Positions 51,452-62,647 are shown, counted from the first letter of the stretch. The stretch: DNA of 64,000 nt from DATKDP01 sp035546335 (GCA_035546335.1 DATKDP010000053.1:43291-107290); one strand, 5' to 3'. Notes: a model not told the origin generated them from the letters alone. Numbers and translations are program-made.

Positions 51452-52222
51452 TTACGCCGGCTGGAGCACGAGAGCCATGATCTCGCGATGCGTGAAATAG
51501 TTCACGCCGGGATCATCGAGATGGAAGGCGTAGGAGAAGCGATCGCTGTTGTCGGCAACGAAGGCGAAGCGGTAATAGCGGTCGCGGCTTCCTTCGAGAA
51601 ACTCTTTGGTGTTCGGTGACTGCTCGTCAGCCGCCTCGACCGAAGTGACGCGATAGAGCCGCTGCGCGGTGATCGGAAGGTCATCGGGGGGGTAGTGGAT
51701 GAACTGAATCGCGTAGATCGTGGCGGGATCGATCTCACGCTGCGGGTAGCGCTCGAGATCGGGCTCGGTGGCCGCACCGGTGAACCAGGTCTCGTCTTCC
51801 TTGAAGAGGACGAGGTTGGCCGAATTCTCCGTCAAGGGAAGGAACTCGCGATCGAGGTGGATGTGCTCGTCACGATCGGTGGACGCCTTGAGCTGCGTCA
51901 GCAGATCGATCAGATACTGCAACCCTTCGCGTGTACCGGTCAGGGCGACCTCTTCGTCCTCGTCGGAGATCCAGATGTCGAGCCAGGCGCCCTTGCTCAA
52001 CTTCACACGGCTCTCGATGGTGTCGAAACTGACCGGGGCGAATCCGAGTCGCTTTGCCGCGGCCTTGAGGAACTCGTTGCAGTGGGGATCGTCGACGAGG
52101 TTTTCGCGGGCGTACTCGATCGCTGCCTCGTAGGCCTTCTTGCGGCCGAAGTCGTGGCTCAGGTCGAATGGCCCGAGGATCTCGTTCAGCACTTCGACGT
52201 ATTGTTCGACTGGCCTCGACAT
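51452..52222 (-). CDS. Hypothetical protein with Imm32-like segment
   Basis: This 256-residue soluble acidic protein has a middle section W-I-S-D-E-D-E-E-V-A-L-T-G-T-R-E-G-L-Q-Y-L, then H-I-H-L-D-R-E-F-L-P-L-T, loosely like the Imm32 immunity fold. No toxin gene is adjacent. No signal or TM segment. Function unknown. Confidence 0.65.
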   Translation of the reverse strand: MSRPVEQYVEVLNEILGPFDLSHDFGRKKAYEAAIEYARENLVDDPHCNEFLKAAAKRLGFAPVSFDTIESRVKLSKGAWLDIWISDEDEEVALTGTREGLQYLIDLLTQLKASTDRDEHIHLDREFLPLTENSANLVLFKEDETWFTGAATEPDLERYPQREIDPATIYAIQFIHYPPDDLPITAQRLYRVTSVEAADEQSPNTKEFLEGSRDRYYRFAFVADNSDRFSYAFHLDDPGVNYFTHREIMALVLQPA

Positions 52223-52312
52223 GGTCTCGTTTCCTCAACCGGAATGCCGGTTTCGCGTCGAGCAACGCAAAATGACTGTACCACATTTCCCCGGGCGGGC
52301 CGGGCCCGATTC

Positions 52313-52888
52313 TCAGTCCGATGGGCGGCTTCTCGTCTTCCACTCCTCGTCGAGATCGGACAGAAAACTGGCCAGATCGTCGGCGTGCTGCTCCTCGACC
52401 GCCAGAATCCCTTCGAGCATCCGCCGGGTGGTTGGATCGTCGTCGCCCACATAGCGAATCATCTCCGAGTAGGAGTCGATGGCGATCCGCTCGGCGACAA
52501 GGTCCTCGCGGATCATCTCGACCAGTGTCGTCCCTTCGACGTACTCGGAATGGCTCCGCGTCAGCAATCCCTCCGGGCTGAAGTTCGGTTCACCACCGAG
52601 CTGGACGATGCGGTCGGCGATCTGGTCGGCGTGCTGCTGTTCCTCGTTCGCATGCTGGAGGAACTCGGCGGCGATCGGGTCGGCGTGGATCCCCTTCGCC
52701 ATGAAGTAATGACGCTTGTAGCGGAGCACGCAGACGATCTCCGTGGCCAGAGCTTCGTTGAGCAGCTTGATGACCGTTTCGCGATCGGCCCGGTAGCCGG
52801 GGGTGACCGCCCCCTTTTCGATGTGCTGTCGTGCGCGCCGCCGGATCTCTTCGACATCGCTCACGAAGGGACGTTTCGAGTCTGCCAT
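52313..52888 (-). CDS. Ferritin-like/bacterioferritin-type protein
   Basis: This 191-residue four-helix protein has L-N-E-A-L-A-T-E-I-V-C-V-L-R-Y, E-F-L-Q-H-A-N-E-E-Q-Q-H-A-D, and L-A-V-E-E-Q-H-A-D-D-L: the two E-x-x-H metal motifs of the ferritin-like di-iron family. It resembles bacterioferritin and DPS relatives used in iron storage or oxidant protection. RBS AAAAGGAG precedes ATG 52888. Confidence 0.88.
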   Translation of the reverse strand: MADSKRPFVSDVEEIRRRARQHIEKGAVTPGYRADRETVIKLLNEALATEIVCVLRYKRHYFMAKGIHADPIAAEFLQHANEEQQHADQIADRIVQLGGEPNFSPEGLLTRSHSEYVEGTTLVEMIREDLVAERIAIDSYSEMIRYVGDDDPTTRRMLEGILAVEEQHADDLASFLSDLDEEWKTRSRPSD

Positions 52889-52957
52889 GATCGATCTCCT
52901 TTTCGGCGGCGATCCCCGAGGGAGGGTCGCCGGATTCGGTTTCCGCCCACGATGAGC

Positions 52958-53665
52958 TCAGACCGGCTGCAACTCACGCTGCGCATCGATCGCATACGGA
53001 GAGTCGGGATATTCGTTCACCAGCCGCTGATACGCCTCTCGGGCCTTCACGCGATCATCGGCCGCCTGGTAGGCTCGAGCGAGAAGAGCGAGAAGAGCAT
53101 CGTTCGGAAGAATCTTACTCTTGTCATTCAGCTTCCTCTCGAGCTCCGTGATCAGATCCCTGGCACGCCCCGATGCGAGATCCATCTCGTAGAGACTCAG
53201 CTGCGCACCCCCTGCCAGAACATGGTCTCCGTGCTCGCGGACGAATCGCTCGAGCTTCGGCCTGGCCGTCTCGAGATCTCCGCGCGTGGCGGCGAGGCGT
53301 GCCAGAAAGAGCTCGGCGATGTCGGCAGCATCCGTGCCGCCGTATTCCTTCGCGACCTCCTCGAGGATCGGCTGAGCCTTCGTGGTCTTCTCCTCCTCGG
53401 TGCGATAGACAGGGCCAGCTCCCTGCGGCGTCTCACTGACCGGCGCGCCGAGGATCGTGATCGCTTCTCCAAGACGTGCCTGCGCCTTCCGTTCCTGGGC
53501 CTCGCGATAGGCGAACACGCCCCACGTCGCCGCGATGAGGGCGGCAACGCCGGCGATCGCCAGGAAGAGAACGGGCCGGTTCTTTTGCAGGTAACCGTAG
53601 GCGATGTTCACGTCCTCGACGAACTTGTCGTGCTTGATTTCTTTTCTGATGAGCTTCTCAGCCAT
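52958..53665 (-). CDS. YfgM-like membrane-anchored TPR protein
   Basis: This 235-residue protein has one N-terminal helix (V-L-F-L-A-I-A-G-V-A-A-L-I-A-A-T-W-G-V-F) and TPR-like helices (A-D-I-A-E-L-F-L-A-R-L-A, A-L-L-A-L-L-A-R-A-Y-Q). The layout matches the UPF0070/YfgM group thought to act near the Sec translocon or outer-membrane assembly. No partner gene is adjacent. Confidence 0.8.
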   Translation of the reverse strand: MAEKLIRKEIKHDKFVEDVNIAYGYLQKNRPVLFLAIAGVAALIAATWGVFAYREAQERKAQARLGEAITILGAPVSETPQGAGPVYRTEEEKTTKAQPILEEVAKEYGGTDAADIAELFLARLAATRGDLETARPKLERFVREHGDHVLAGGAQLSLYEMDLASGRARDLITELERKLNDKSKILPNDALLALLARAYQAADDRVKAREAYQRLVNEYPDSPYAIDAQRELQPV

Positions 53666-53805
53666 TGCAGGCCTCCTCGAAAAAGCGAGCCAATCTATCT
53701 TACAGGTCGATCGCGGTCAAACCGCGTACGGCCGTCATTCGGCGGGGCATCGATGTTGCAGTCCGTCATGTCCGGCAATATCATCCTGTCCCCCGGAGGA
53801 ATCGA

Positions 53806-54927
53806 ATGTTCCCTCGAGCCGCCCTGCTGACCGTCGCTCTCGCGACCGTGGGGACCGTCGCGCACGCCGCGCCTCGTTCAAACCCCTCTCCCGGCGCGAC
53901 GATACTCTGCTACCACATCGTCCAGTCGCCGCGAGACACCCTGTTCTCCGTCGATCGCGACGTCTTCCTCCAGCAGATGCAATATCTGGCATCGTCGGGC
54001 TACAACGTGATCCCGCTCTCCGATCTGGTGGACTACGTCACCGGGAAACGCGATTCGATTCCGGAGAATTCGGTGGTCATCACCGTCGACGACGGCTGGC
54101 GGAGCACGTACACCGAGATCTATCCCGTGATGCAGCGCTTCCGCTTTCCATTCACCGTCTTCGTCTACCCGAAGATCATCGAGCGCACGAGCTATGCCCT
54201 GACCTGGAGCCAGATTCGCGAGATGGCCGATCAGGGGGTCGATATCGAGAGCCACACGTTCTCCCACGCGTATCTGACACGCAGGAAACAGTCGCACCTC
54301 GATGCCGCGGCGTACCGCAAGTGGCTCCGGACGGAGCTCGGAGGGAGCCGCGAGCTTCTCGAGGAAAAGACCGGCCGCCCGGTGCGCTACCTCGCCTATC
54401 CCTACGGAGATTACGACGACCGTCTGGCCGCGGCGGTCGCCGAGCACGGCTACGAGGCGGCTCTGACGTCGAACTTCGGAGCGGTCGGGCGGGGCCACAA
54501 TCCGCTCCAGCTTCGGCGTGTCATGATCTTCGCCGAGACCGGCTTCGATTCGTTCCGCCGCCTCCTCGGTGCCGGCTCGCTCGCTCTGACCCACATGACG
54601 CCCTCTCCGGGCCGCGAGCTCGACCTGCAGCGCCCGGTCGTCTCAGCCCGCATCGCAAACCCCGACTCGATCGATCCGTCGTCGGTCCGGATGGCTCTGC
54701 CGGCTCTCGGAACCGGCCATGCGTTCTTCGACCGTCGCGACGGGACCGTCTCTCTCGTCGTCCGAGACGAACTGAAAGGACGCGTCCAGCGTGCGGTCGT
54801 CTGGGGAACAGACCGAAAAACCGGGAAGCGCGTCGAGGCGTCCTGGACGTTCTACGTGGCGGCCGACAGGCCGCCGGAGACCGAAGTGTCCGGCATCGCC
54901 GCAAAACGCGATACTCGAGGGCGGTGA
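53806..54927 (+). CDS. Exported polysaccharide deacetylase (CE4)
   Basis: This 373-residue protein has a signal peptide (A-L-L-T-V-A-L-A-T-V-G-T-V-A-H-A) and a NodB-type domain with I-T-V-D-D-G-W (metal/base Asp pair), I-E-S-H-T-F-S-H (metal His pair) and A-Y-P-Y-G-D-Y. It removes N-acetyl groups from glycans. ATG 53806 follows GGAGG. The C-terminal 100 residues are an uncharacterised beta-rich domain. Confidence 0.92.
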   Translation: MFPRAALLTVALATVGTVAHAAPRSNPSPGATILCYHIVQSPRDTLFSVDRDVFLQQMQYLASSGYNVIPLSDLVDYVTGKRDSIPENSVVITVDDGWRSTYTEIYPVMQRFRFPFTVFVYPKIIERTSYALTWSQIREMADQGVDIESHTFSHAYLTRRKQSHLDAAAYRKWLRTELGGSRELLEEKTGRPVRYLAYPYGDYDDRLAAAVAEHGYEAALTSNFGAVGRGHNPLQLRRVMIFAETGFDSFRRLLGAGSLALTHMTPSPGRELDLQRPVVSARIANPDSIDPSSVRMALPALGTGHAFFDRRDGTVSLVVRDELKGRVQRAVVWGTDRKTGKRVEASWTFYVAADRPPETEVSGIAAKRDTRGR

Positions 54928-54932
54928 GCGAA

Positions 54933-55054
54933 ACCAGAAACCAGAAACCAGAAACCAGAAACCAGAAAAAGCTAGCCTCGAGACGTTGTGTGTGCAAGTC
55001 TGAACTTGACACTCCCGACTTCTGGTTTCTGGTTTCTGGTTTCCAGTTTCTGGT
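54933..55054. repeat. ACCAGAA heptamer repeats in inverted orientation
   Basis: Five ACCAGAA units at 54933-54967 face five TTCTGGT-type units at 55020-55054 (one is TTCCAGT), able to form a 35-bp hairpin with a 52-base loop. It separates the convergent deacetylase and pstB genes and may end both transcripts. Confidence 0.9.
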
Positions 55055-55064
55055 TTTCCAGCCG

Positions 55065-55925
<861 letters not shown>

Positions 55926-55926
55926 C

Positions 55927-57684
55927 TCAGAAATCCGCCGATCTGTATCGTTTTTTCAATCTGTTTCTGAGCCGGATCGCCGTGAAGTTCAGCATGGCGA
56001 TCAGCGCGATGAGCAGCAGCGTCGTGGTGAAGACCATCGGCTTGCCCGCCTCCGAATTGCGGCTCTGAAACCCGACGTCATAGATGTGAAACCCGAGATG
56101 CATGAAGCTTCTCTCGAGATGAGCCCAGGGGAAATGGCGATCGAACGGCAGCTCCGGCGCCAGCTTGACCACGCCGGTGATCATCAGCGGAGCCACTTCC
56201 CCCGCCCCGCGCGCCATCGCCAGGATCAATCCGGTCATGATCCCGGGCGTCGCCTTCGGGAGAACGATCCGCCAGATCGTCTGCCATCGGCTGGCACCGC
56301 AGGCAAACGATCCTTCCCGCATGCTGCGCGGCACGGCGGCCAGCGCCTCTTCGGTCGCGACGATGACCACGGGAACCGTCAGCAGCGCGAGTGTGAGCGA
56401 GGCCCAGAGAATGCCGCCCGTCCCGTATGTCGGAGCCGGCAGCTTTTCGGGATAGAAGAGCTGGTCGATCCTCGCGCCGAAGACATAGCAGAAGAAGCCG
56501 AGACCGAAGACGCCGAAAACGATCGATGGAACGCCGGCCAGGTTGTTCACCGCGATGCGAACGGCCGACACGACAGCTCCCTGTTTTGCATATTCTCGGA
56601 GATAGAGCGCGGTCACCACTCCGAACGGAGCGACGACGAGGCTCATGATCACGGTCATCATGAAGGTGCCGAAGATGGCCGGCCAGACGCCCCCTTCGGT
56701 ATTCGCTTCGCGCGGCTCGGCGGTGAGGAACTCCACCCAGCGATCGATGTAGATGTGCAGACGATCGAGCGGACCGATCGCGTTCGCAGGATACGCGCGC
56801 ACCACATGTGAGAGCAGCAGCGGCGTATCGGGATCCGATGGCTTGTCGGAGATCAACCTCCCGGAGACGTCGCGGACTTCGATGCGGAACTTCTCGTCCT
56901 CCTCGCGGATGGCATCGATGTGGATCTGCACGAGCCGGTAGGCGTCATCGAGTCGCTCTTCGCCATTCGACGCCTCGAGCGCCGCCGCCTGATGCTGCGC
57001 CGATCCGTCACCATGCTCGATCGCTGCGCGCCTGACCGAGAGGCGGACCTTCTCCATTTCGTGATTGATGTCGCCAATGTCGTTCTTTTCGAGAGATCGT
57101 ATCTGCCGGTATCGGGCGAGCGCACTCCCGTGTGCGCCGCGGAACTGCGTCGCCAGGCTCGCGCCGCTCTCGGACAACGGTTCTCCGTCGAGCAGAAGAG
57201 CGACGGGCCTGCCGATCGCCGGTCCCCATTCGCGCCGCTCGATCATCCAGGCATCGGCCGGAGTCGACTCGCCGGCAATCTCGAACGACGGAACCCAGAC
57301 GAAGTCTTCTCCATAGAGATCGTAGTTGCCGACCCGAACCAGCCGGCGCGTGGCCCAGCCGTCCTCTTCGGCGATCGCTTCCCGCACAACGGTCGAGAGC
57401 TGCTCGAGCACTGCCGGATCGACTCTGAACCTCTCCGAACGGGTCACTTCGCCCATCAGCTTCGTTCCGTCGACGAGGGTGACTTCGACGATCGGCTTCG
57501 GCCAGAACGTCCGCGCTCCGTTGAACAGAACAAGAACGAGAAGCGAGACGATCATCGCCGTGGCGATCGCCAGCCCTCCGCCGGTCAGCCAGACGAAAGG
57601 CTCACCGCGCGCGCTGATGGAAATCGATCGGACGCCCCTCGTTCGTTTCGTCGCCGTTTGGAGGGGTACTCGCGACTCGCTCAT
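55927..57684 (-). CDS. pstA: Phosphate ABC transporter permease, long form
   Basis: 585 residues. One N-terminal TM helix, then a roughly 240-residue extracytoplasmic insert (about 70-320), then the six-helix permease domain with the EAA-like loop (A-L-A-A-V-P-R-S-M-R-E-G-S). The insert puts it with the long PstA forms seen in pseudomonads and relatives. Overlaps pstC by four bases. Confidence 0.92.
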   Translation of the reverse strand: MSESRVPLQTATKRTRGVRSISISARGEPFVWLTGGGLAIATAMIVSLLVLVLFNGARTFWPKPIVEVTLVDGTKLMGEVTRSERFRVDPAVLEQLSTVVREAIAEEDGWATRRLVRVGNYDLYGEDFVWVPSFEIAGESTPADAWMIERREWGPAIGRPVALLLDGEPLSESGASLATQFRGAHGSALARYRQIRSLEKNDIGDINHEMEKVRLSVRRAAIEHGDGSAQHQAAALEASNGEERLDDAYRLVQIHIDAIREEDEKFRIEVRDVSGRLISDKPSDPDTPLLLSHVVRAYPANAIGPLDRLHIYIDRWVEFLTAEPREANTEGGVWPAIFGTFMMTVIMSLVVAPFGVVTALYLREYAKQGAVVSAVRIAVNNLAGVPSIVFGVFGLGFFCYVFGARIDQLFYPEKLPAPTYGTGGILWASLTLALLTVPVVIVATEEALAAVPRSMREGSFACGASRWQTIWRIVLPKATPGIMTGLILAMARGAGEVAPLMITGVVKLAPELPFDRHFPWAHLERSFMHLGFHIYDVGFQSRNSEAGKPMVFTTTLLLIALIAMLNFTAIRLRNRLKKRYRSADF

Positions 57685-60314
57685 AGCTGGAAGGCCCTTT
57701 TACGGAACCTCTGCCGTACGATCTCGGCGAGCGTGTTCACGACGAATGTCATCACGAAGAGCGTGAGCGCGGCGAGGAAGAGCATCCGGTAGAGCGTTCC
57801 GTCCTTGACCGCCTCCGGAAGCTCCACGGCGATGTTCGCCGAGAGCGTCCGCAATCCGTTGAAGATGTTGAAATCGATCAGCGGCGTGTTGCCCGCCGCC
57901 ATCAGCACGATCATCGTCTCACCGACTGCGCGCCCGAGACCGATCATCGCGGCCGAGAAGATCCCCGACAGCGCGACGGGGAGGACCACCCTCGTCGCCG
58001 TCTGCCAACGGGTCGCACCACATCCCAGCGACGCCGAGCGGAGCATCTGCGGAACCGACGAGAGTGCGTCCTCGGCGATCGTGTAGATGATCGGGATGAC
58101 TGCGAATCCGATCACGAACCCGACCACGAGCGCATTGCGCTGGACGTAGGTACCGAACAGGACGCCGCGCAGATCGAATCCGAGAGCGCTCCCGATGGCT
58201 CCGATCAACCACGCCAGGGCGAACGAGAGAATCACGAGGACGAGGAACTTCCCCCCCTCGATGAGACCGGCAATCGCCGGTGCGCGCTCCCGCGAGCGCC
58301 TCGCTAGAGCATCGGCCACGAACCGGCGGTCGATGACGAAAAGAGAGAGCAGCACGAAAGGCCAGACCACGACCGCAATCCCGGGAAGTCCGCTGCCAAC
58401 CCTTCCGTCGAGCCAGCCCTTGAAGTCGCCGTAAAACATCAGATCCTCGACGAGACCTCCGGCGGCGAGCCCGAGGCATGCAGCTCCCAGACTCACCAGC
58501 AGAAGAAGGAGCAGTTGCGGCCTTCCCTCGAGAGGAGCGGTCATCCCTCGCGGCAATACCTGCCAGAGATACCCGGAGCCGAGAACGGCCAGCGGAATCA
58601 CCGCGAAGACCGTCAGAATGGCCACCACCCAGTTCTCGACGAGGGGCGCGAGGACCAGAGCGGCAATGAACCCGAGGACCACGCTCGGAAGCGACGCCAT
58701 CATCTCGATGGTCGACTTGATCGGGGCGCGGAATCGCTGGTCGAGAAATTCCGACGTGCAGATGGCCGCCAGCAGTGCGATCGGCACGGCGAAGAGCAGC
58801 GAATAGACCGTCGCCTTCAGCGTTCCGAAGATGAGCGGAACGAGACTGAACTTCGGCTCGAAGTCGTCCGTGCCGCTCGAGGACTGCCAGGTGTGTTCCG
58901 GCTCAGGATATCCCTCGTACCATACCTTTCCGAAAATGCTCTTCCACGTCGTCTCGGGGTGCGGGTTCCTCAGATCCCACGAAGTGGCGTTTCCGTCCGC
59001 GCCGATGACGAAGACGCCGTCACCCTTCGGAGTGATCTGTCCCGATACGGCCGCCACCGCGTTCGGAAGAGCGACGGCAGCGAGCTCCTGCTCCGATGTC
59101 ATGTGATAGAGCACGACCGAGCCGTCGGCATGGCCTGCCAGAAACGTCTTGTCACGCGACGAGAGTCCTATCCGGGTGACGGAGGCGCCCGCGGTCGCGA
59201 GGGTGTGAGCAGGGACGAGCAGATAGCCGTCGAGGTTCGCCCCTTCGCGCGCTACTCGAAACCAGGCGCGGATTCCTCCGGCAGAATCTCCAGCGAGCAG
59301 CGACTGCTCACCGAGCATGAAGCGGAGTTGCGTCAGCATCGTACCAGCGTCGGGGATCACGTCTCGCGTCTCGACGAGCGCCGGATTCTCGTCATCTCTC
59401 AGGTCGAAGCGATGGACCGTACCCCCCTCCCACGCCAGATAGATCTGATCGCCCGTGCTGGTGATCAGGAGATGCGATGGAGCGCGCTCCAGGTTCGCCG
59501 TCCGATCGACCGGGATGATCGTCGACGAGATCTCGGTCGCCATCTCTCCGGTCATGAGGTTCTCCTGCCGGAAGATCTCGTTGACTACGAGATCTCCCCT
59601 CTCGCGCAGGATCGCAAGCCGCGATTCGGTTTCGCCCGGGCGGTAGTCGAGCACGACGACGCTTCCCTCGTCCTCGGGCGACTCCTCGAACGGTTCGAGC
59701 CTGATCGCCGGGGCGACACGGCGCATCTCACCGGAAGCGGTGTGCTCGACGATCGAGGCGCCGAGTCGTATGCGGTCGCCGACACGCAGACTCGCGATCT
59801 CGGGAGTCGACTCGTCGGATGCGACGAAGGACGATTCGAATCCTATCTGCCCCACCCGGAAGCTGCCGTCGGAGAATCCGAACGCGACGGCGCTTCCTCC
59901 CGCGGGACGTACGAAGGCCGACAACCTCTGCGTCGATCCCTCTTCGATGAAGCTCGCACGCTCGATCGTCTCTCCGGTTCTCGCATCGAAGTAGACGATC
60001 TCGCCGGATCGGAGCGCGTACACACCCACCTTCCGGTACTCGTCCAGCTCCGCGAAAATCACGTCGGCGGCCTGCGATGAGGGAACGAGAGGGAACGAGA
60101 TCCGCCGGGTCAGCTCGGCTCCGCGAAACAGCGGAATCACGACCCACACCAGATAGATCATGATCCCGAGCACCGCGACGATCACGGAGAGACCACCGAC
60201 CGTGATGCCCGCGGTCGTGAAGCGGTCGACGAGGCGAACGCGCACCGTAGTCGCACGAGGCCGGCGGGTCTTCCCCGCCGGCCCGTTCGAAGCCTGATGA
60301 CTCGCCATCGTCAT
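57681..60314 (-). CDS. pstC: Phosphate ABC transporter permease, long form with propeller-like insert
   Basis: 877 residues, far longer than E. coli PstC (about 320). After TM1 (about 38-62) a roughly 400-residue periplasmic insert has beta-propeller texture (V-I-V-L-D-Y-R-P-G, Q-I-Y-L-A-W-E-G-G-T-V-H-R-F-D, T-F-L-A-G-H-A-D-G-S-V-V-L-Y). The permease domain follows with S-S-V-P-Q-M-L-R-S-A-S-L-G. Overlaps pstS by one base (TGATG). Confidence 0.92.
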   Translation of the reverse strand: MTMASHQASNGPAGKTRRPRATTVRVRLVDRFTTAGITVGGLSVIVAVLGIMIYLVWVVIPLFRGAELTRRISFPLVPSSQAADVIFAELDEYRKVGVYALRSGEIVYFDARTGETIERASFIEEGSTQRLSAFVRPAGGSAVAFGFSDGSFRVGQIGFESSFVASDESTPEIASLRVGDRIRLGASIVEHTASGEMRRVAPAIRLEPFEESPEDEGSVVVLDYRPGETESRLAILRERGDLVVNEIFRQENLMTGEMATEISSTIIPVDRTANLERAPSHLLITSTGDQIYLAWEGGTVHRFDLRDDENPALVETRDVIPDAGTMLTQLRFMLGEQSLLAGDSAGGIRAWFRVAREGANLDGYLLVPAHTLATAGASVTRIGLSSRDKTFLAGHADGSVVLYHMTSEQELAAVALPNAVAAVSGQITPKGDGVFVIGADGNATSWDLRNPHPETTWKSIFGKVWYEGYPEPEHTWQSSSGTDDFEPKFSLVPLIFGTLKATVYSLLFAVPIALLAAICTSEFLDQRFRAPIKSTIEMMASLPSVVLGFIAALVLAPLVENWVVAILTVFAVIPLAVLGSGYLWQVLPRGMTAPLEGRPQLLLLLLVSLGAACLGLAAGGLVEDLMFYGDFKGWLDGRVGSGLPGIAVVVWPFVLLSLFVIDRRFVADALARRSRERAPAIAGLIEGGKFLVLVILSFALAWLIGAIGSALGFDLRGVLFGTYVQRNALVVGFVIGFAVIPIIYTIAEDALSSVPQMLRSASLGCGATRWQTATRVVLPVALSGIFSAAMIGLGRAVGETMIVLMAAGNTPLIDFNIFNGLRTLSANIAVELPEAVKDGTLYRMLFLAALTLFVMTFVVNTLAEIVRQRFRKRAFQL

Positions 60315-61285
60315 CAGAGACCGAGCTTCTGTCGCTCTTCGTTCACCAGACGCGCATGCAGCGGGAAGTAGCCGTCCTTGACCACCGCCTCCTGTCCTTC
60401 GCGGCTGAGGACGTATTTCAGAAATTCGGCGCGCAGCGGATCGAGGGTCGATCCCGGCTGCTTGTTGACGTAGACGTAGAGAAACCGCGCGAGGGGATAC
60501 GCGCCCGAGTAACCGTTCTCAGGAGTCGCTTCCTTCGGAGCCTCACCCGTCTTCTTCGACAGAGGCACCGCCCGGACGTCCGCGGTCTTGTAGCCGATGC
60601 CACTGTAGCCGATGCCGTACTTGTCGGAGGCGACGCCCTGCACGACCGACGACGATCCGGGCTGTTCCTTCACCGAGTCCTTGTAGTCGCCTTTGAAGAG
60701 CGCGAACTCCTTGAAGAACCCGTAGGTGCCGGATGCGCTGTTGCGGCCGTAGAGGCTGATCGGCTTGTTCGCCCATTCGCCGGTGAGCCCGAGGTCACCC
60801 CAGGTCCGGATGTCCTTCTTCGCTCCGCCGCGGCGGGTCTTGGAGAAGATCGCATCGACTTCCTGAAGGCTCAGTCCCTTGATCGGGTTGTCCTTGTGCA
60901 CGTAGACGGCGAGCACGTCGACCGAGGTCTTCACTTCCGCCGGCTTGTAGCCGTACTTCTTTTCGAACTTGTCGATCTCCTCCGCCTTCATCGCCCGCGA
61001 CATCGGACCGAAGTGGGCGGTCCCGGCGGTCAGAGCGGGCGGCGCGGTCGAGGAGCCTTTTCCTTCGATCTCCACCTTGACGCTCGGATAATGCTTGCGG
61101 AAACCCTCGGCCCACAGAGTCATCTCGTTGTTCATGCTGTCCGAGCCGACGCTCTTGAGGTTGCCCGACACGCCGCGGGCCGCCGAGTACTGCTTCACGT
61201 CCGGATCGACTTTGATCGCCTGCGCGAAGAGCGCGGAGCTGATGAGCAGAGTCGAAAGTACAGTTACAAACGATCTCGTTTTCAT
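60314..61285 (-). CDS. pstS: Phosphate-binding periplasmic protein
   Basis: 323 residues with a signal peptide ending L-F-A-Q-A. Phosphate-loop features are V-G-S-D-S-M-N, G-K-G-S-S-T-A-P-P-A-L-T and G-R-N-S-A-S-G-T-Y-G-F-F. It binds phosphate and delivers it to PstCA. Confidence 0.96.
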   Translation of the reverse strand: MKTRSFVTVLSTLLISSALFAQAIKVDPDVKQYSAARGVSGNLKSVGSDSMNNEMTLWAEGFRKHYPSVKVEIEGKGSSTAPPALTAGTAHFGPMSRAMKAEEIDKFEKKYGYKPAEVKTSVDVLAVYVHKDNPIKGLSLQEVDAIFSKTRRGGAKKDIRTWGDLGLTGEWANKPISLYGRNSASGTYGFFKEFALFKGDYKDSVKEQPGSSSVVQGVASDKYGIGYSGIGYKTADVRAVPLSKKTGEAPKEATPENGYSGAYPLARFLYVYVNKQPGSTLDPLRAEFLKYVLSREGQEAVVKDGYFPLHARLVNEERQKLGL

Positions 61286-61318
61286 GGGATGATCCTCCTT
61301 GATGGATGAGTTGATGAA

Positions 61319-62647
61319 TCAGAAGATGAACTGCAGCTGGATGCGCCCTTCCTTGTTCGTCTGGTTGTTGGCATCGTTCTCGATCTGGCGGAGATCCCCC
61401 TGCAGTTTCAGGTTGTGCTTGTTGATGAACCAGTTGAAGGCGATGCCCGTCTCGGTCAGATCATTGCCGGAGGTGCGATCAGTCGGATCGATGATCGCGT
61501 AACGTCCGGCCAGCTCGAACTTCGCAGGAACGATGAAGTAGCCGATCTGCGCCGCCAGCCCGTTCGAGGTCGAATCGAGGCCGGCCTCCGGGTCGTTGTC
61601 GCGCGTGTGGTACTCGGCGAACGCGGAGAAGCCGCGGTACTTGAAGGCGATGTCGCCGCCGAAGATCCGGCGATCGACATCGTTGCCGGTCGTCGCGCCG
61701 TGCAGATGGTTCTGTTCGAACTGGCCGGCGATGGCGAAGAGTGGCCGGTCTTTGCTCTCGAAATCGCTCTCGCTGTACTTCAAGTCGCCGAAGGGCTGGA
61801 AGGTCACTCTCGCGTTGTATTGAAACTCGTCGTTGTCGTTGGCCGAGCGCGTCCGTCCATTGCCGTTGAAGATACCGGCGCGCCAGTCGAGGCGATCGTT
61901 CATCAACAGCCCCCAGAGCTGCACACCGGCATCGCGTCCTTTCGCGAACTCGTTCGAGACGATCGATCGATCGACGAACTGCTGGCTTCCGGAGGAGGTC
62001 AGCTCCTGCCGCCCGTAGGGAACTTTGAACTGCCCGACCTTGATCTGAAACGCCTTCGTGTGCGCGTAGTTGAGGTTCGCGTCCTCGAGCGGATTCGCCG
62101 TATCGGGCCAGTTGAGCTGCAGCTCGTAGGTCAGGTTCCGGCTGTAGAACCATCCGTCGAACTTCGTCTTGCCACGACGGATCCGGAACGAGCCCCTCGA
62201 GTCGCCCACTTCGGGATCTTCCTGCGTGAAGCGGATCTGAATGCGGTTGGAGATGTTGAGCTGCGCGTTGTCCGTCTCGAACGACGTCTTCCCGTCCTTC
62301 CAGCCGAACTTCATCGCCGGCTTCTTCTCCTCGGGACGGATCAGCACTTCGCCCGGCCGGCCGTGGTGGAAGTTGAACATGTGAATCGCCTCGTCGCTGT
62401 CGAAGATCACCGTCTCCCCATTCGGGCCCTCTCCCGGACGCGTGATCGCCACACCCATCTCGCCACTCTTTTTCCACAGCTCGTACTGCTTCATCGAGTT
62501 GAAGACGTAGATGCGTCCTTCCTTTTCCTCTTCGACATAGAAAGCACCCTGGGCGAAGGCCCCCTGCACCAGGAGCAGGAGCATTCCAAATGCGAGCGCG
62601 ACAATCGATGCGATTCGTCGTTCCGGCCGTTGTTCGTGCGACTTCAT
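61319..62647 (-). CDS. Phosphate-selective porin (OprP/OprO-like)
   Basis: 442 residues: signal peptide, a 70-residue N-terminal segment, then a barrel with G-R-I-Q-I-R-F-type strands and K-V-G-Q-F-K-V-P-Y-G-R-Q-E, the porin O/P signature, ending in L-Q-F-I-F with terminal Phe. It imports phosphate across the outer membrane. First gene of the pst operon. ATG 62647 follows GGAGG. Confidence 0.9.
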   Translation of the reverse strand: MKSHEQRPERRIASIVALAFGMLLLLVQGAFAQGAFYVEEEKEGRIYVFNSMKQYELWKKSGEMGVAITRPGEGPNGETVIFDSDEAIHMFNFHHGRPGEVLIRPEEKKPAMKFGWKDGKTSFETDNAQLNISNRIQIRFTQEDPEVGDSRGSFRIRRGKTKFDGWFYSRNLTYELQLNWPDTANPLEDANLNYAHTKAFQIKVGQFKVPYGRQELTSSGSQQFVDRSIVSNEFAKGRDAGVQLWGLLMNDRLDWRAGIFNGNGRTRSANDNDEFQYNARVTFQPFGDLKYSESDFESKDRPLFAIAGQFEQNHLHGATTGNDVDRRIFGGDIAFKYRGFSAFAEYHTRDNDPEAGLDSTSNGLAAQIGYFIVPAKFELAGRYAIIDPTDRTSGNDLTETGIAFNWFINKHNLKLQGDLRQIENDANNQTNKEGRIQLQFIF